From NCBI RefSeq assembly GCF_050436995.1, contig NC_134757.1:1996501-2060500 (forward strand): a DNA stretch of 64,000 nucleotides, given 5' to 3'. The notes under the pieces are model-generated. The model saw only the letters and a program-made list of their open reading frames with translations. It did no database searches and was not told the DNA's origin. This stretch comes from Anticarsia gemmatalis. Lineage: Eukaryota > Arthropoda > Insecta > Lepidoptera > Erebidae. Position numbers and translations under genes: made by a program. Shown in pieces: positions 1 to 14,400 of the stretch; within the stretch, counting starts at the first letter, position 1; each line of letters starts with the position of its first letter.

Positions 1-1214
1 ATAGAAAATCTAGCATTCTAAATAGATGTACATACAGAGGGATAATATTGGCTTTGTAAGAGTATAGGGTATATACTTATGATATTTATTTCTAACCTCC
101 ATAATAATTGAATGTTATTTCGAAAAGGGCACATGTCGCTTTATAAAGGTATAACATGCATCCTTTCAGAAATAGCATATTCAATTTAGCGTCACACGCT
201 CACACTAACCTACGTATGTAATGTACATGCACATTTATGTAATAAATTGCAAAGATTTTTCCTTAAATATAATCCATTTTGACACAGACCGGGACTTTAG
301 TCACTTTAATATGAAACATTTATACAAATAACTATAGGACATTAAATATATTGTAATGCGGCAACTTAGTAGAGAGTCTAGGCATGGTGGATCTAGCTAG
401 ATTTATAATAATTCGGTGTATTTCTAAAACAAAATAGCTGTATTAAACATGCCACGGTCAGCTGCATAAGCCATTCGTGTCACTGATGTTCTAAATTCTG
501 ACTTTTATCTTGCCAGTCGTGCCTTGCATATAAGTCTCTCTACTAAATTGTTAGACTTTATTTAATGAATAAACTTCATAAACATCGTTGTTTTTTCAAT
601 ATTTACAATATAAACATCAACTAACATAGGGCCTTAGTACAAAAAACTATGGTTTTTGATAGACCGATATGAAAAATTCTATCGATCTATCGATTGTATA
701 ACCTAATTGTTTGTAATAAGACCTTTAATTAAATACAAGAAAGGTTTTCATGATTATTACGATCTTTTCTTTTTCTCTTAAAATAAATTAAACTTTACAC
801 TGTACTTATTTTAAACTAACATGATAACTTTGATAATACAGGTACAGAATTTAACCAAAAGAATTACTACTCCACACAATTTGCAATGCCAAGCGTAAAT
901 CATTTAAAATGTGGTATAAATGCATATAATTAAACTCCTTTTTCTATCGTATAATATGTAAGCCACATTTTAATATAGTTTTAACTTTTAAACATGCAAA
1001 CGACTACTGTTGCTGACTGAAATTTTCAATGACAGTTTTTACATACCGTCCACAGTTCATTTTTGTTTTATGTAACTGAAAATTTGCATTTATTTCAATT
1101 TCCGTATGCAAATTATTTGACAATGAATTATATGACATTGTTTTTATACTGCAAATTAAATGAGCGTTTAAAATATTTTTAAAATTCATGAACAAGGCAT
1201 CAATGTTTTATTTT
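1..1214. other. AT-rich 3' flank, no gene seen
   Basis: I recognise no gene or repeat here. Short reading frames, such as the 63-codon one on the minus strand at 1004-1195, have the Asn/Lys/Ile-rich make-up expected by chance in AT-rich DNA. The stretch lies downstream of the Nprl2 stop codon. Confidence 0.5.
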
Positions 1215-1270
1215 AGATCTGTCCCTTGTTCGGGAAGAGACCCTTGCCCAGCAGTGGGACAAATACAACA
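1215..1270 (+). repeat. SINE family 1, 3' tail fragment
   Basis: Contains the shared tail GGGAAGAGACCCTTGCCCAG followed by CAGTGGGACA, which recurs at 14246, 25794 and 61036 on the plus strand and inverted at 28532, 59512 and 60065. Only the tail is present, as expected of a 5'-truncated insertion. Confidence 0.7.
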
Positions 1271-1720
1271 AATTGAAAAAAAAAATGACAGAAAAAAACA
1301 ATGGGTTAATAAAAACGATTTATGAATTAATGTGTACAGTGCAATATCAAAATTTACAAATTATTTTGTTGTTTGTTATCCAGTATTATCAAAAGTTATC
1401 AAAACACAACTTTACGCTTCTAAACAATGACTTAATGTACGATTCTTTCATTTCCTTATATATAAAACTACACAAAATGTCCTCCGTCCATCTTCAATTA
1501 AAAAATAAGTTCAATAGTGTTGTAATACTCCCGCGCACGTAATAATAGTGATGTACTTCCAAAGACTATGATAAGAGATCAAGCAGCGCGTAGAGTTGGG
1601 AGAATATTGACCGTAGACAATGTCCATAGATAATTTACCGGTAATAATTACCGATCTTACAAAAAGTTGGTAATTCGATTGAGCTTAAAATAAATCTGAT
1701 ATTTGATTACAAATAATAGA

Positions 1721-1726
1721 TTTATT
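1721..1726 (-). promoter_or_regulatory. Candidate poly(A) signal for Nprl2
   Basis: This is the first AATAAA hexamer on the minus strand that I find downstream of the Nprl2 stop codon, about 555 nt after it. It would give a 3'UTR of roughly 0.6 kb. This is inference from the motif only. Confidence 0.3.
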
Positions 1727-2281
1727 ATAAAAAGTTTAAGGGTGTAACTACACTAATCGTGCGATGGCGGCATTAGCCAATTGATCGTGTTATAGATGTA
1801 CTTAATAAAAAATTGAACGTCCCTTAGCTTGTTCTACTAACGATAGATATCAATGGCCGTATACTAAATGTGGCTACACCCAAAACGATATGAAAACCTA
1901 TTACACACCGACAATTAGTAACTCCTGGCCTGTTCCATTTGTGCCAAGCTACATTTTCAATGTTGGAATAAAGAAATCTTCTAGACACGCATCTTCGCTT
2001 TTTTGTTTTTTAAACCCTAGAATTACTCAGCAACTTTCAAAGTTATTTGATAGTACTTAAATACCATGTGATACATATTTTCACCACTTACCGAAAACTC
2101 ACTTATGGCTGATTTTACCACTTGTGGTTAAGTTTTAGTCAGACTATCAAAACAAAAACTTATAGATTTGCTGTCATCATTTATCAGACATTTAGAAGGT
2201 AGTGTAACTGGCCTTTAAAATCACAAACTTCACTTTGTGTTAACGACGAAGCTGAGAGAATCTTCCATCTCGCTCTGTCCC

Positions 2282-2464
2282 TTACTTGATGATGAATACA
2301 ACGTTGCTATCTCTCTCTAATTGTTCTTCTATCTGAAGTGCTGACAGTCCTGATTGACAGCAAAGTTCGTCGAGACAGACTAGACCGTTGTATGTTCTTA
2401 CTAGTGGCTGGCTGTGGTCGCTTCTCACTGAGGCTGTGTCGTCGTTGTGTAAAGTTATTGGATA
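2282..2464 (-). CDS. Nprl2: Nprl2 last coding exon
   Basis: The acceptor reads TTCTCTTTTCCAG then TATCCAATA. The exon encodes 60 residues beginning YPITLHNDD and containing TYNGLVCLDELCCQSGLSAL and QIEEQLERDSNVVFIIK, then TAA at 2284-2282. The pattern of a Tyr-x-Gly turn, an acidic DE(L/I)CC motif, a helix EE(Q/R)LE(R/N)D and a short beta tail ending in Lys is the usual NPRL2 C-terminus. It joins in phase 0 to GLIRRVYK of the preceding exon, giving the family's RR-x-x-K-Y-P motif. Longer open frames over the same bases, on both strands, are shadows. Confidence 0.93.
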   Translation of the reverse strand, partial: YPITLHNDDTASVRSDHSQPLVRTYNGLVCLDELCCQSGLSALQIEEQLERDSNVVFIIK

Positions 2465-5400
2465 CTGGAAAAGAGAATATTGCTATGATTTTTTCATATA
2501 GATCAACCGAGTCTAGATTGATGGCGGAATGGATAAGTAATGGATAGTGTGTTTTATACGAATTTGATCGGCGATATTCCTCGACAAATGACATGCATCA
2601 GTAGTCAATAGATTGATGTGGTAATACCCTTACGCATTCTTACACTCTTAAAATTAATAATGTTCCCATAATCTACAGTATGTACACTAGTACATAATAG
2701 CATAACAAAATGACATATATCTATAAAATAGTTTTCAAAATACCTACACGATTTTGTTTCAACGAATGTCTCAAAAATCAAAAATTACTTAACCTACTTA
2801 AAACAAATTTAATCAAAAATCATTTAACGACTAACAAATTAACGAATCAATTACGTCTATACCCACTCAAAATCAATACACCAAAATTCTAAAACACCAT
2901 ACCTTATAAACTCTTCTTATAAGTCGACGAAATAACGACCAATTAACGAAAGAAACAATCACTTACTCAAAACTAATACATGAAAATTAAAAAAGACTAC
3001 GTTCTTTCATTCTTTACCTTATAAACTCGTCTGATAAGTCCTTCTAGTACTCCGAAGAGCACCAGTTTCCTCTCATTGATGGCCAGTTCTTGTGGCTTCA
3101 TCCTCCTACACAGATCCCGCACGGTGCTGCCGTATGTCATTCCCGCGTACATACGGAACAGATCGCTTACCTTCGGCAGCTGACGGGCTGGGAACAAATG
3201 GTGAAGATTTTAAAGACGTAATATCAGATTTAGAGTTTTGAATACGTTACACGGAATTAGTATAATACAAAAGTAAATAAATATCATTGAACATAGTAAT
3301 TTGATTCTAAACTAAACAGAGCTTGTACATGGTTACTAAATAACTGATGAACATACTTATACACTTCTAAACACATACTTATTTATAAATTAACAACGAG
3401 GCTCAGAATAGATACTCATACTGAATTATTTAATTTAAATATTTAATAAGAACTGATTGGAAGAAACCCGTTAGTCTGCGACCACGGCCAGAGTAATCTG
3501 CGTTAAAACGTCAGGCTATCCTAGGTAAAATGTATTCTCGCGTATAAAATTTGATAACGGGCTATTTAATATGTAGCATTGTGTCTTGAAATTTTAGAAA
3601 TAATGTTAAGTAAGTATAATTTAATGTCAATAAGACGTAGTGAAAATATTGGCTGTCAAACACATCCATTCAAATAAAAAATAACTTTTCAATTAATAGA
3701 AATCTGCATCTTTATATTCCATAATGCTAGTTAAAAGGCTCTAATAAACAGAAACCCGTGTAATATTTCCTACATTGCATAACGTCGTATATACAGGCAG
3801 TCTGACCTCCCGACCTGGCTAGTCGGAGCACTGATAACCCGGGGTCACACGACCCGTCCCAACTAGTCTATTTATAGACCATCACGTACAAGCATGGCTT
3901 TCATAGTCGTTACCGAGCGGTGAACGATCGTTAGTAGGGTCTGTTGCTTAGTGGGTACTTGTGATTTTCCGTGCGTGAAAAGGTTTACGAATCTCAGTGC
4001 AGTCACTGTTGTTAATGACAGCAGTAATTTAGTCGAGTCCAGAGTCTTATGATAGATCGATTAGTGACAAGAAATTATTATTATTAATTTAAAGTACAAT
4101 ATTGACAAGCTAGAAATAAAGCCAATGAGAAGAGCTGGTAAGAAACTCAGTATCAAACTATGGAGGGAATCACTTAGAACATCTATATCTTGTATTGTAC
4201 GAAGTTATATAGCGAACTGAAGATGTATATTATATGTATGAAGGTGAGGACACTTACGTGATCTCGCACAGAACTCCACACATTGTCGCTGCAGACCAGC
4301 ACAGCGAGTCAATTGTCTTAACTTAGGAGTCGCGCTGTACACCTGCAAGTAAAATAGATTAAAATCAAGATTTCTAATGTATCTCATTTTAGACTATAGG
4401 TACTGCTAGCACTTGTAAAATACCTAGGTATTACAATATGGTCATCAAAAGGATGAGCGAGAGAGGAGTAAGACGGAGTTAAAAGAATATGAAAAACTAT
4501 TGGTTACGAAGGATTTACACCGGTCGATTTTCAGCGTAAGGCAAAAATCACTGCTTTTGTTACCCCAAATAACGATTCGTGCATTAGCTAACGTTTGTCT
4601 ACTCATTTCTTGAAGACATAAATTTTGTTATTGTATAAGTATAAACTTACAGCACAGTATTGGAAGATGGGCACTAGTGTGACAACGCCGTAGTACACGA
4701 GGTTCTGCACACACGCGCGCACCAGGCTGATCTCCACGTCCGTCAGCGCCGCGATCTTTGACACGTGGTTGAAACCGTCTATGTATGGCAGGATCTAGAA
4801 CAAGCATGTTGAAAGTTAGAACTATGTAGACACAGAAGGAAATTTGCATTCCTATGAATGTTTAAACTGTTCTTAAGACTACGAGTTAAAAGATAACATA
4901 GTCAACGTGTGAACCTAAGTGCTAACCCCTCTTTAATAAAGAGAGGAAATGGAGATGGAAAACTGTAGGTTAGTATAATGAAATGGTGTAAAAAGCCTCG
5001 TCTTTGTTTATATTTCGCGTTTTTAGTAGGTATATTTCCGATGATTACGGTTTTCGATTTTTCTGCTCAAATTGAGTGGGTTCACCGATATTTGTGAATC
5101 CGATGATTTGAAAACGTATGAAGTATATTTAGATCAATAGGTACTTTACATCGAAAACATGTTCATTTCGCTAAGTTAATCATAATAAAATACTCAAAGA
5201 GTATGTAAATATATACATTTAGACAGCTTTGTTATAAAATCCGCACACTCATATTACTTTACGTATGCGTACGTCGTACGTTAAATATGTGCGGATTATC
5301 ATCTCATTTTTTAAATTTGCATGAATAATCCTATCGAATACTTTAAGGGTAAAAGTGTTGTATATTTTTGCTTAAAGTAGAAGATTGACAGGGATTCATA

Positions 5401-8400
5401 CAGATTTAATATTTTAATACAATCTCGTAGGTAAAACCTATAAAAATAAGGAAAGATAATACCTACCGACTTAAGAAGCCCTTGCTCTCGCGGGGACTTT
5501 TACAAACATACAAGCAATGGACACAAAGTACTAATAGATAGACCCGAATCCCCTATTTATGGATCGTACAAATAGGTAATTGCTCCGAATGGGAATCGAG
5601 CCCACGACCTCCCGCCGCAATGATATTGGCAAAGCGACCACCTCAACCACTGCGCCACGGAATTTTTGTAAAGGATTTTGCAAAAGATTGCAAATGTCGT
5701 CCCATAGTCGCGAGTTTACGTATTTGCGTGAATGTGGAAAGCTCACATTACCACAAGACGCAAAACCAGAGGCGTCAGTTTGTAAGTAATATAAATCGAT
5801 ACAGGATAAGTCGGTTGCCATAGCGTCGCCAAGAGCCTGAATTACAATACGACGAGACTTATCGACTACTTCTCTATAATAAATAACTTCAAAGAGACGT
5901 TTATAGTACGGGAAACTTCTTAAGGTCCTTTAGAAGTGAGAAATAAGTCTTAAGTGGGATTTCAAAGGACACCTTTGAGAGAAAAATATATTTAATTTAA
6001 TGTTATTGATAAAATATTTAGACGAAAATTTCGTAGACGGTTTTCTGTGAAATCCTATTAGTGAAAAAAAAGATTTTCTATTTTGTTGGTATAAGAAGTT
6101 CGCAATTTCGTAAAGTTTTGGAAAATTGGGATTTGGTAGAGTTTAATTGTTAGTTTCTAGGTACGTTTCTGAAGCGAAAATCTTAACGAAAGTAAGAAAA
6201 TTTCTTAGCAACAACTCTCGTTAACCCTTACAGAAACAAAGAAGCGGTTTATAATTAAAATAAAAGTTAAATTCTCTACACAAAAGACGAATTCGCTGCC
6301 ATTGTGAAAAAAAGTGTATAAAAAAACTTGTTTTCTTAATATATTTTCAAAAGTTTTGATCAAAACGTCCTCGTTAAACTTGACCGAGTTCAAAGCCAAA
6401 TAAATTGTCAAATAAATTGTTTACCATCAAATTATAAACGTATTTATGTGCGTCATCCCACACATACAACAATACGAAAGTCAGCTGTTTCAATGTATGG
6501 ATGTTTGTTACTGTTTTACGCAAAAACTACTTGACGGATGATGATAAAATTTTACAAACAGATAGCTTATACCCTAAAGTAACATATAGGATAGTATTTT
6601 CCTTGATAATTATTTTTAAAGCGGGCATAGTCGCAGGCAAAATCTAGTTTTATATAATGTAACAGTAGGGATTCCTCACACTTGGCGAGCGGCCAGGCCT
6701 TTTATACAAATTGCATGATGTTTGTATAACCCGGCTTGTGTATAAAAATAAGATTATTTTGAAAGTTTAAAGTAATACATTAGTTACGGCCCTTCGACGA
6801 ACTGTTGCGTGTGAGTTGACTCAACAATGTGGTGATAAAACAACAATAAAAATACAAATGCAAATGAAATTGAGGAAACCAATACTTTTTTTACGAATAT
6901 GTCACAAAGAAGGATCGATTACAGTAAATTCTATCTTTGCTGTTGTGAATTAAAGACATCACGGTCTTAAGTCACAACAGTAGGTTTTCTTCAGAGCGAA
7001 ATCTCAATCTTAAACGGTGCTTAGTTACTTAAAAAATCTTTTACTTTGATAGTATAGTCCTAGCAGGCAAATATACTTCTTAATTACGATAAACAGAGCA
7101 GAAAGAAAGAGTAAACTATGTTACTTTCTATTTAATTATCTCGCAAATCTTTTTATAAATCTTCACCCACAAATTTTATCTTTCTTCAATGATTAAGAGT
7201 ACAAAGATAACTTTTCCACAGACAGATAGTAACTGTACTTAAAGATAAACAGCTGTATATTACATAACTAATTACTTTATTACACCTATAAGCAAATCTC
7301 TTTACAGGCTCAAATATTGACACAAACTAAAGAAGTACATAAGTATTTATATACAAACTAGCTTTTACCCGCGACTTCGTCCGCCACCTGAATTTTCCCA
7401 TGGAAATGCGTCATTTTCCCGGGGTAAAAAGTAGCCTATGTCCTTTCTCGAGTATCAAATCTCCATACCAAATTTCATGCAAATTGGTTGAGTAGTTTAG
7501 GCGTGATTGAGTAACAGACAGACAGACAGAGTTACTTTCGCATTTATAATATTAGTACGGATGGTTTGAGATAAAACGGTCCCGTATGTACGATGCATCT
7601 GATTAGCTCTCGCATGGCAACAGCCAACGTGCTCGCGAACCACTCGACCGGCGCGCACGCAATGCATTTATGCGCTGTTGATGCACTTCGCATGATTTAA
7701 GTTTTTGTACACATAATAAGAGTAATTAAATTGTTAGTTTTACTGTTTTTAAAACATTGTGGTTTTGTAATTTTGTAGTTACAAATTAATGTGTATTTGT
7801 TAGTAATCAATTGCTTCAATTGTGAAGGAAAACCTCGTGATAATACCTTGCCTAAAAATGGTTTAAACGCAATTTTTAGGGCATGCTAGGTTCCGATCCG
7901 TACTTGGGGGTGGTGGACCTATCGGCAGAGAGACGGTAATGATTTTAGTGAATAAAAAAAATGTTAATTAGTAAAATGTAAAACGACGATTATGCTGAAA
8001 GTTATGAAAAGTGAAGTATATACAAAGTAATTGAGAAATACTCTGAAATATAAAGTAAACTAGTAGATATAAGTTACTTTGGTGATAGTCTTGTTATTAT
8101 CTCACGTTTGCCTGAAATTGCATCTTGCGACAATATAATATTGTGAAAACGTCTCGATGTCACGTACATTTTTCAATTACTTTACTAACTGGATATTTGA
8201 AACTAGCCAATCGTTACGCTATGAAATGAAAGTTTTGGTTGTCATTTAATAGAGTTGCAAGCTTAAACCTTTATTTATATATAAAAATATAGTAACTTTC
8301 ATAAATACAAAATGTATCTAGTAGGTAGGTAGTATAAAGTTAAAGTTTGTATAGAATCTTTGCAATAATTTCTTGTATGTGTTTCCAAATAGAGCCTATT

Positions 8401-11400
8401 TTGAACATTAAACATAATCCCATACTGATCCTAAAGTTTGTTCGAAGCATCGATATAATGACTGTTACAACATTCGACACTATGTTTCGTTATCTCAAAC
8501 AGAAGCGAGGATTAAATATCCCTAATTTGGGAAATTAATTCCGTGACGCAGATGAGTTACGGATGTTCTGCTCATGAATAATGATTCCCTTCGGGTCTGC
8601 AACGGGAGGAAGGAACCGTACCTATCTATACTTACCTATTTCGGTATAAGTAGAGTACGAAGCTGATGTATCACTAACTACAGTTTCATATATTAACCTT
8701 GTGTTTATTGGTAACCATTGGATGTGAAATACTGATACAACTGTACCTAATAGCTACGTGATTTATAGGTACGTAGACAATTGTTATCAAAATCAATCAA
8801 TTTGTTTTGGGTCTGGATTTACTAACTACTTTTGTCTGGATATATTTTGGTCCCATAATCGGTATTAAGGGCCGTTTTTGATTTGCCTTACTATAATGGG
8901 TTCTTGTACAGTGCTCGCAAGTGTAATGTGTATACCAGTCTGTAAACAGGTAAACACAGACCTCAGACTCTTAAATAATACAATCTCACGACAGGAATTT
9001 TTTGGCAATAAAAGTAAATAAAAAACATTGCACGCTTTTTAAATCACTCAACTTATAAACTTTTCCACTACACAACAAAAGCAAGTAACACAATCCTTTA
9101 AAAGATTGCTATCACTTCATTTACTTCACAGTTGAAGGTATATAACCCTAAGTGATTGTGCTGTATCAATCTCTTAGTGCCATCTATTACTGTCACCTTA
9201 CGTCCACCGTCATATAGGCCCACGACCCGTGTCGCGTGAAACTGGATACTATAATCAACCCTGGATTGTTTGTCATGGTTATATTTTCGAGGATTAAGTG
9301 CTGATGGCAAATATTGATGACTCTTTTTTACTAAATAGTTTGACAAAATTGTTTTGATGCAAAAATGTTTGTTATTGTAACTGCAGATTATAAATGTTTG
9401 GTAATGGGTATGTACTTGAGTTATGACATTTGAAAATTGCATATCTTAATTTATGATACCATAAGGTAAAGCTTAGAAATAACAACAACTTAAATGCTTT
9501 TCAAGCAATAGATTTTTTTTAAGTATAAACAGAAATCCTTTAATAATAATTTTCCATGAACAAAATCTTTATCAAATAAATGACCCTTTACGTTTTTTTA
9601 TTATTTTATATTCACCAGTGTAAAAGGAAACAAATAATTTAAACACGCTGATATTAAATAAAATACAGTCCGTACTGTTATCATTGTCTGCGATAATTTG
9701 CATACAACCTTGAACTAATTTGACAACACCAAATTATAATAATTACTTCTTTTTATGTTCCAACTTAATATTCTTTACTACCAAGAACTGCAAGCGTGCA
9801 GTGTAATTTTAATTATTATACTTTTTGCAAAACATGAAAATGTATATGATAAAAATCATAGTTATTTTTTTACAGAAAACGAAGTATAAATGAATATTTT
9901 TTTTAGGTCAAAGGTAGAACTATAAACGGGCCTTAAAAAATTTGGTACGAAAATTACTTGGTCCACAATATAAGGTAGTGTTAGCTAACATGAAACATTT
10001 AGATATTAAGGTCTATTTGTCTAGGGATCCTTGGCACGTCTCCAGTTCCATCACCATTAGTGGCTCTGTTGATATATGAAGCTGAACTGCAATGCGGGCA
10101 TGAGTCAGCGGAGATCTACTGCTGCTATGTCGCGATGAATGGGGACCTTTATAAATATGACACGTGACACGTGGGTAAAGCTCTATAGAAAATTGTTGCT
10201 TTTAATAAAGTGATGTCATCTGCTCAGTAGGTGTGGATGGATATGAATGGAGACAAAGAAAACCTCGGTCTTCGTGGTACAGTGGTTAAGATGGTTACCA
10301 CGCCACTACCAGTTGTTTCGGGTCTGTTTGTACTTTGTGTCCGTTGTCTGAATGTTTTTAAAAGTCCCCGCGACACAAGCGCAATCATTAAGTGCGGTAG
10401 TAGGCTTTAAAGTAAAAAAAAGAAACTAAAAGAAAAATATTATTAACATGGGTCTACGAGGTGCCGAGCACGAGTGGAGCCCAAGTCGAGCACAAATTCG
10501 TGTAGTATGAACTGTCTAACAAGTCTCTAACAAACGCGGTTTTGAAATAAAATTTGTGTTCGGCTCGTGCTCGCCTTCTCTAGTGTAGACCTACCTTAAC
10601 AGTCTCTCCTATAAATAATAAAATTGAATGTGCTGAAGAACGATATGAAACGATGACATGAATGACAATGAAGAAAATGAGAATTTGGAAGTATGGGAAG
10701 GCAACGGATAAAGGCGTAGTAGTATAATTGTGAGACGAAGATTGTTTGTGGCAGGACATTCTAAATATCATGGGAATAGAATAGAAACAGGTGGTTATCT
10801 TGCAGATAATGGCATTAAAACACTCTTAAAACTGTTTATAGTTTTGTCCAATGGCTCTTACGTAATTTTACGATAGCTGAACGACTTGTAGACATAAACA
10901 TGGACTTATTAAGTGCAAGACCGACGGCTTTACGTGCTCCCTGAGACATGGAGATCTACGACCACCACTTACTAACTCCGGGCATTCCCTGAAGATTTTT
11001 TTAACAGACAACTTAGAAAAAACTTCTTGGCTCTGCTCGGGTTTCGAACCTCTTGCGCGGCAGTCGCATACACTGTCACTGTGCCACAAACGCAGTCATT
11101 GAAGACAGGTGGTCAATGCAAGAAAATGACATCAAAAACCTTTTAAAACTTTCTGTAGTCTTTATCCTATGGCTCTCACGGTCGTATAAAGTTTTTTTTA
11201 TGATAGGTGAACGTCTTGTAGACATAAACAAATAACCAAAAAGTAGCTAATAGCATCACGGCTATTAACATTGTGAAGTATTATTGTTTCTCCGCTAATT
11301 TAGGGAGCACGCGCACGGATCGCCTCAGGTTTTGGCAAACGTTACGTTTACAAAACATTTTATAACAGAATTAACTAGTTGCAAAACAATTCATGCGTAA

Positions 11401-14400
11401 TAGTGAATAATATTGAAATTAGGTTATAAGCTTTATATAGATTAAGATATATTTATAAGGAACCTTTTAAGTTCCTTAATCCAATTTTTTAAATAGAACT
11501 CGTCCTACATTTTTGCCATATTATGTTATTTTTATAGAATCACATTTCCGTAATTAATTTCACAGTGTTATACGATGTTGCATTGTTTGTTAAAAAGATA
11601 TGTAGTTCATGACTCTTCACTTTTCTTCTTCTATCTTGCAATGTTTTCAAAATGTATGGACGTGAATGAAACAAGGTAAGTTTGTATGTATCGATAGTAC
11701 TCTACCCAGTATCGTAGTCTGATTTCAGCCTACCCTTATCGGTAAAATTTGTGATTCTATGTATGTAAAACTCTTCTCTTTATTAAATGGGAATGCTGTC
11801 CCACAAGTCTAATAAAATTCATAGCAAGTCGAACAACACGAACATGAGCCATGATATAATGCAGAACTGACAACAAACATGAGTGGTGATTCTCAAAAGT
11901 GTTCAATACAATGTAAGTTCGTCGCGTGGTGTAAGTTTCATCGGAACAGCTGGCGACCTTCGCGAGAGAGGACTGGTCACCGAGGGGTGTCGAGTTCCGA
12001 CAAAATGTCATACACGCAAGTCAGAAGCGAAACGCGGTGAGTTTAACTGACTTCGAAAAAGGTGGGGTTCTCAAGTCGTCTATATTTTTTCCATGATTGT
12101 TATCCAAGTGATGAGTGAGTATCCACACATAACTTGGAAGATATTGGTGTGTTGCCTCGGATTCGAACCTGCGGCCACTTGCGTGGGAGGTGCTAACTTT
12201 AACCACTCGGCTATCATTGCTCTTAGGTAACTTTTAATAGCGCAGGCCGATTTATTTTTGTTTGAAAACTGGTGGTCCCATTTAAATTTGATTAAAATCT
12301 GACAATTAGTCTCTGTTTTGTACTGATAGAATTCCCCGTAAAGTTACAATTGGTTTAAAAGAGTTAGGTAGACGGATAGTCGATCAACGAAATATCAATT
12401 GTAAACAAACTTTTCCTCATATCACAGATAAATGACATTATTCTGATAAAAGTTTATTGACAATCAGATAAGTAGTTTTTCCGTGAATTTTACCAAAACA
12501 TACAAAATATTCTGAATGATAAAAGTAAATACTATTTATTCGTTTTCCGGAGAAAACACTGGCAGCATTAAACAGGTAAATTAATAAGGGTGGAAGATGT
12601 CTCTTAACATTTCCGTAGTTCCTCGAAAATTGTGAGAACCTTATCAAAAGCGAATAAATTTCATCAAACGTCCGTCTTAATTTATGATAAACTTGACACT
12701 TTTACATTTATGTCTGCTATTCAAGTTTATTTCTTTACTAGCTGACCCGCGCAACTTCGCTTGCGTCATATATATCCCCGTTTTTGTAACATTTTTTATT
12801 GCTACTCTGCCTATTGGTTGTAGCGTGATGATATATAGCCTATAGCCTTCCTCAATAAATGGGCTATCTAACACTGAAAGATTTTTTTCAAATCGGACCA
12901 GTACCAGACAAGACCTGAGATTAGCGCGTTCAAACAAACAAACAAACTCTTCAGCTTTATAATATTAGTATAGATTTGACCACCCTTTTCGTAAAAACAG
13001 TCAAACTGTTTAAAATTTTAATCAAGTAGCAAAGTGATGGATTTCGATCCGAAAAAGTACATAAAACATACTATTTCTTTACACCAACTTCTAAATGGCT
13101 GTTGAACCACATCATGTACACGCAAATTAGCTAGTTTGTTTATACACAAGAGTATTTTTGCAAGTGCCGCCGGGACAACAGCCTTGTATATTTTATGTTT
13201 ACTTGTTGTATAGTTCCAGGGTTAATCCGTTAGATTTTATGACAGAATAACAATGTAAAGCTTATTGTTTTTCTTCGTGTGGGCTTGAAGCCCGCCCGGG
13301 TAAGTAGGTATAGTAGGTACTTTGGGAGTACAAAAACAAATGCTTTGTGGGCTTGAAAGGTTAAACAAACGATATGATAACAATATTATGTTTATATTTT
13401 GTCTACTAGACTTTTGGGAAAGTTTGTGATATTGCTAATAGGGTTGTATTTTCTCTCGTAAATTAAAGAATTTAAATTAAGTAGGTAATATTTACATTAA
13501 CAGCGACCTTTAAGAAGTTTAAACCTGAGATCACACTTCTTTATAATTCAGTCAGTTTTAAGTTTTAGACAATCATCAAAAATTCAAAACTGTAATTTTC
13601 TTTTGTAAAGGTTCCTATAAACTCTTAAGTTTATGAATTCATGCATTTCTTAAGGTAATGTAAAGTCCCGAAGACGCACTTCGCCTGCGACGTGGATTCT
13701 AAGACTTGCCTTTTTCTTCATTTGGAAGGAGGCAATGCCCAGCCGTGAATCAGTAAAGGGCTAAAAAACAAATTCATAATTATAATTATAATTTAGTATT
13801 CTCAATCGTAAGTAGACTTCCTTATTTTATATTCCTGCTACCGCTTATGCATTGCACCAAGCGTCCTACACGTGGAGCGGTTAGCGAGCGCTGCGCGTGC
13901 GCCGCATACAATTAACAGCTATTTGTTTATTTATACTATTGTTATCACTTATGAACTATATTCCTAGTCATTTAATTAGCGACACATATAACTGGACGCA
14001 GTTATTTTGAGATGCTCTTACCCCTGGTTTCTTAGCTACATTTAGCGGTAGTTTATCTATTCAATAGTGTAAAAATTCATATAAAAAACCACTAAAGAAA
14101 AAACCGGGGTTTAAAGATTTATTGGTGAAAGATTTTTGATCATGATTTATGTTACGTGTAGTGTTACAAAGTTGTGTTAGACTTTTACTATGAGCTTGTA
14201 ACGTAGGTTTAGTAAGGTAGAGTCCTAATAACATAATTCTACTAATTCCTCCCTCGATTGGGAGGAGACCCTTGCCCAGTAGTGGGACAGTAATGGGTTT
14301 AAATAAATCCTACAAATACTATAAATGCGTTTCGTGAAGTGAACAGTCTCCCTATCCCAAAAATGAACTCATGAAATGTTTGATGTATCTACAACTACGC

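Noticed and set aside
2307..2594. 95-codon minus-strand frame and a 69-codon plus-strand frame at 2338-2547
   Set aside because: Both overlap the last Nprl2 exon in other frames. The exon's own frame from 2464 to 2282 gives the family C-terminus and a proper splice acceptor.
4628..4849. 73-codon minus-strand frame rich in Arg/Gly/Asp
   Set aside because: It is the wrong frame of the exon 4651-4794. The frame giving ILPYIDGF is the conserved one.
5590..5662. tRNA gene candidates here and at 33173-33247
   Set aside because: A and B boxes are present, but the acceptor stem does not close properly and the shared SINE tail follows, so these are SINE heads.
12677..12937. 86-codon frame
   Set aside because: It lies mostly within a family A Helitron, and the same peptide pieces would appear wherever the repeat does.
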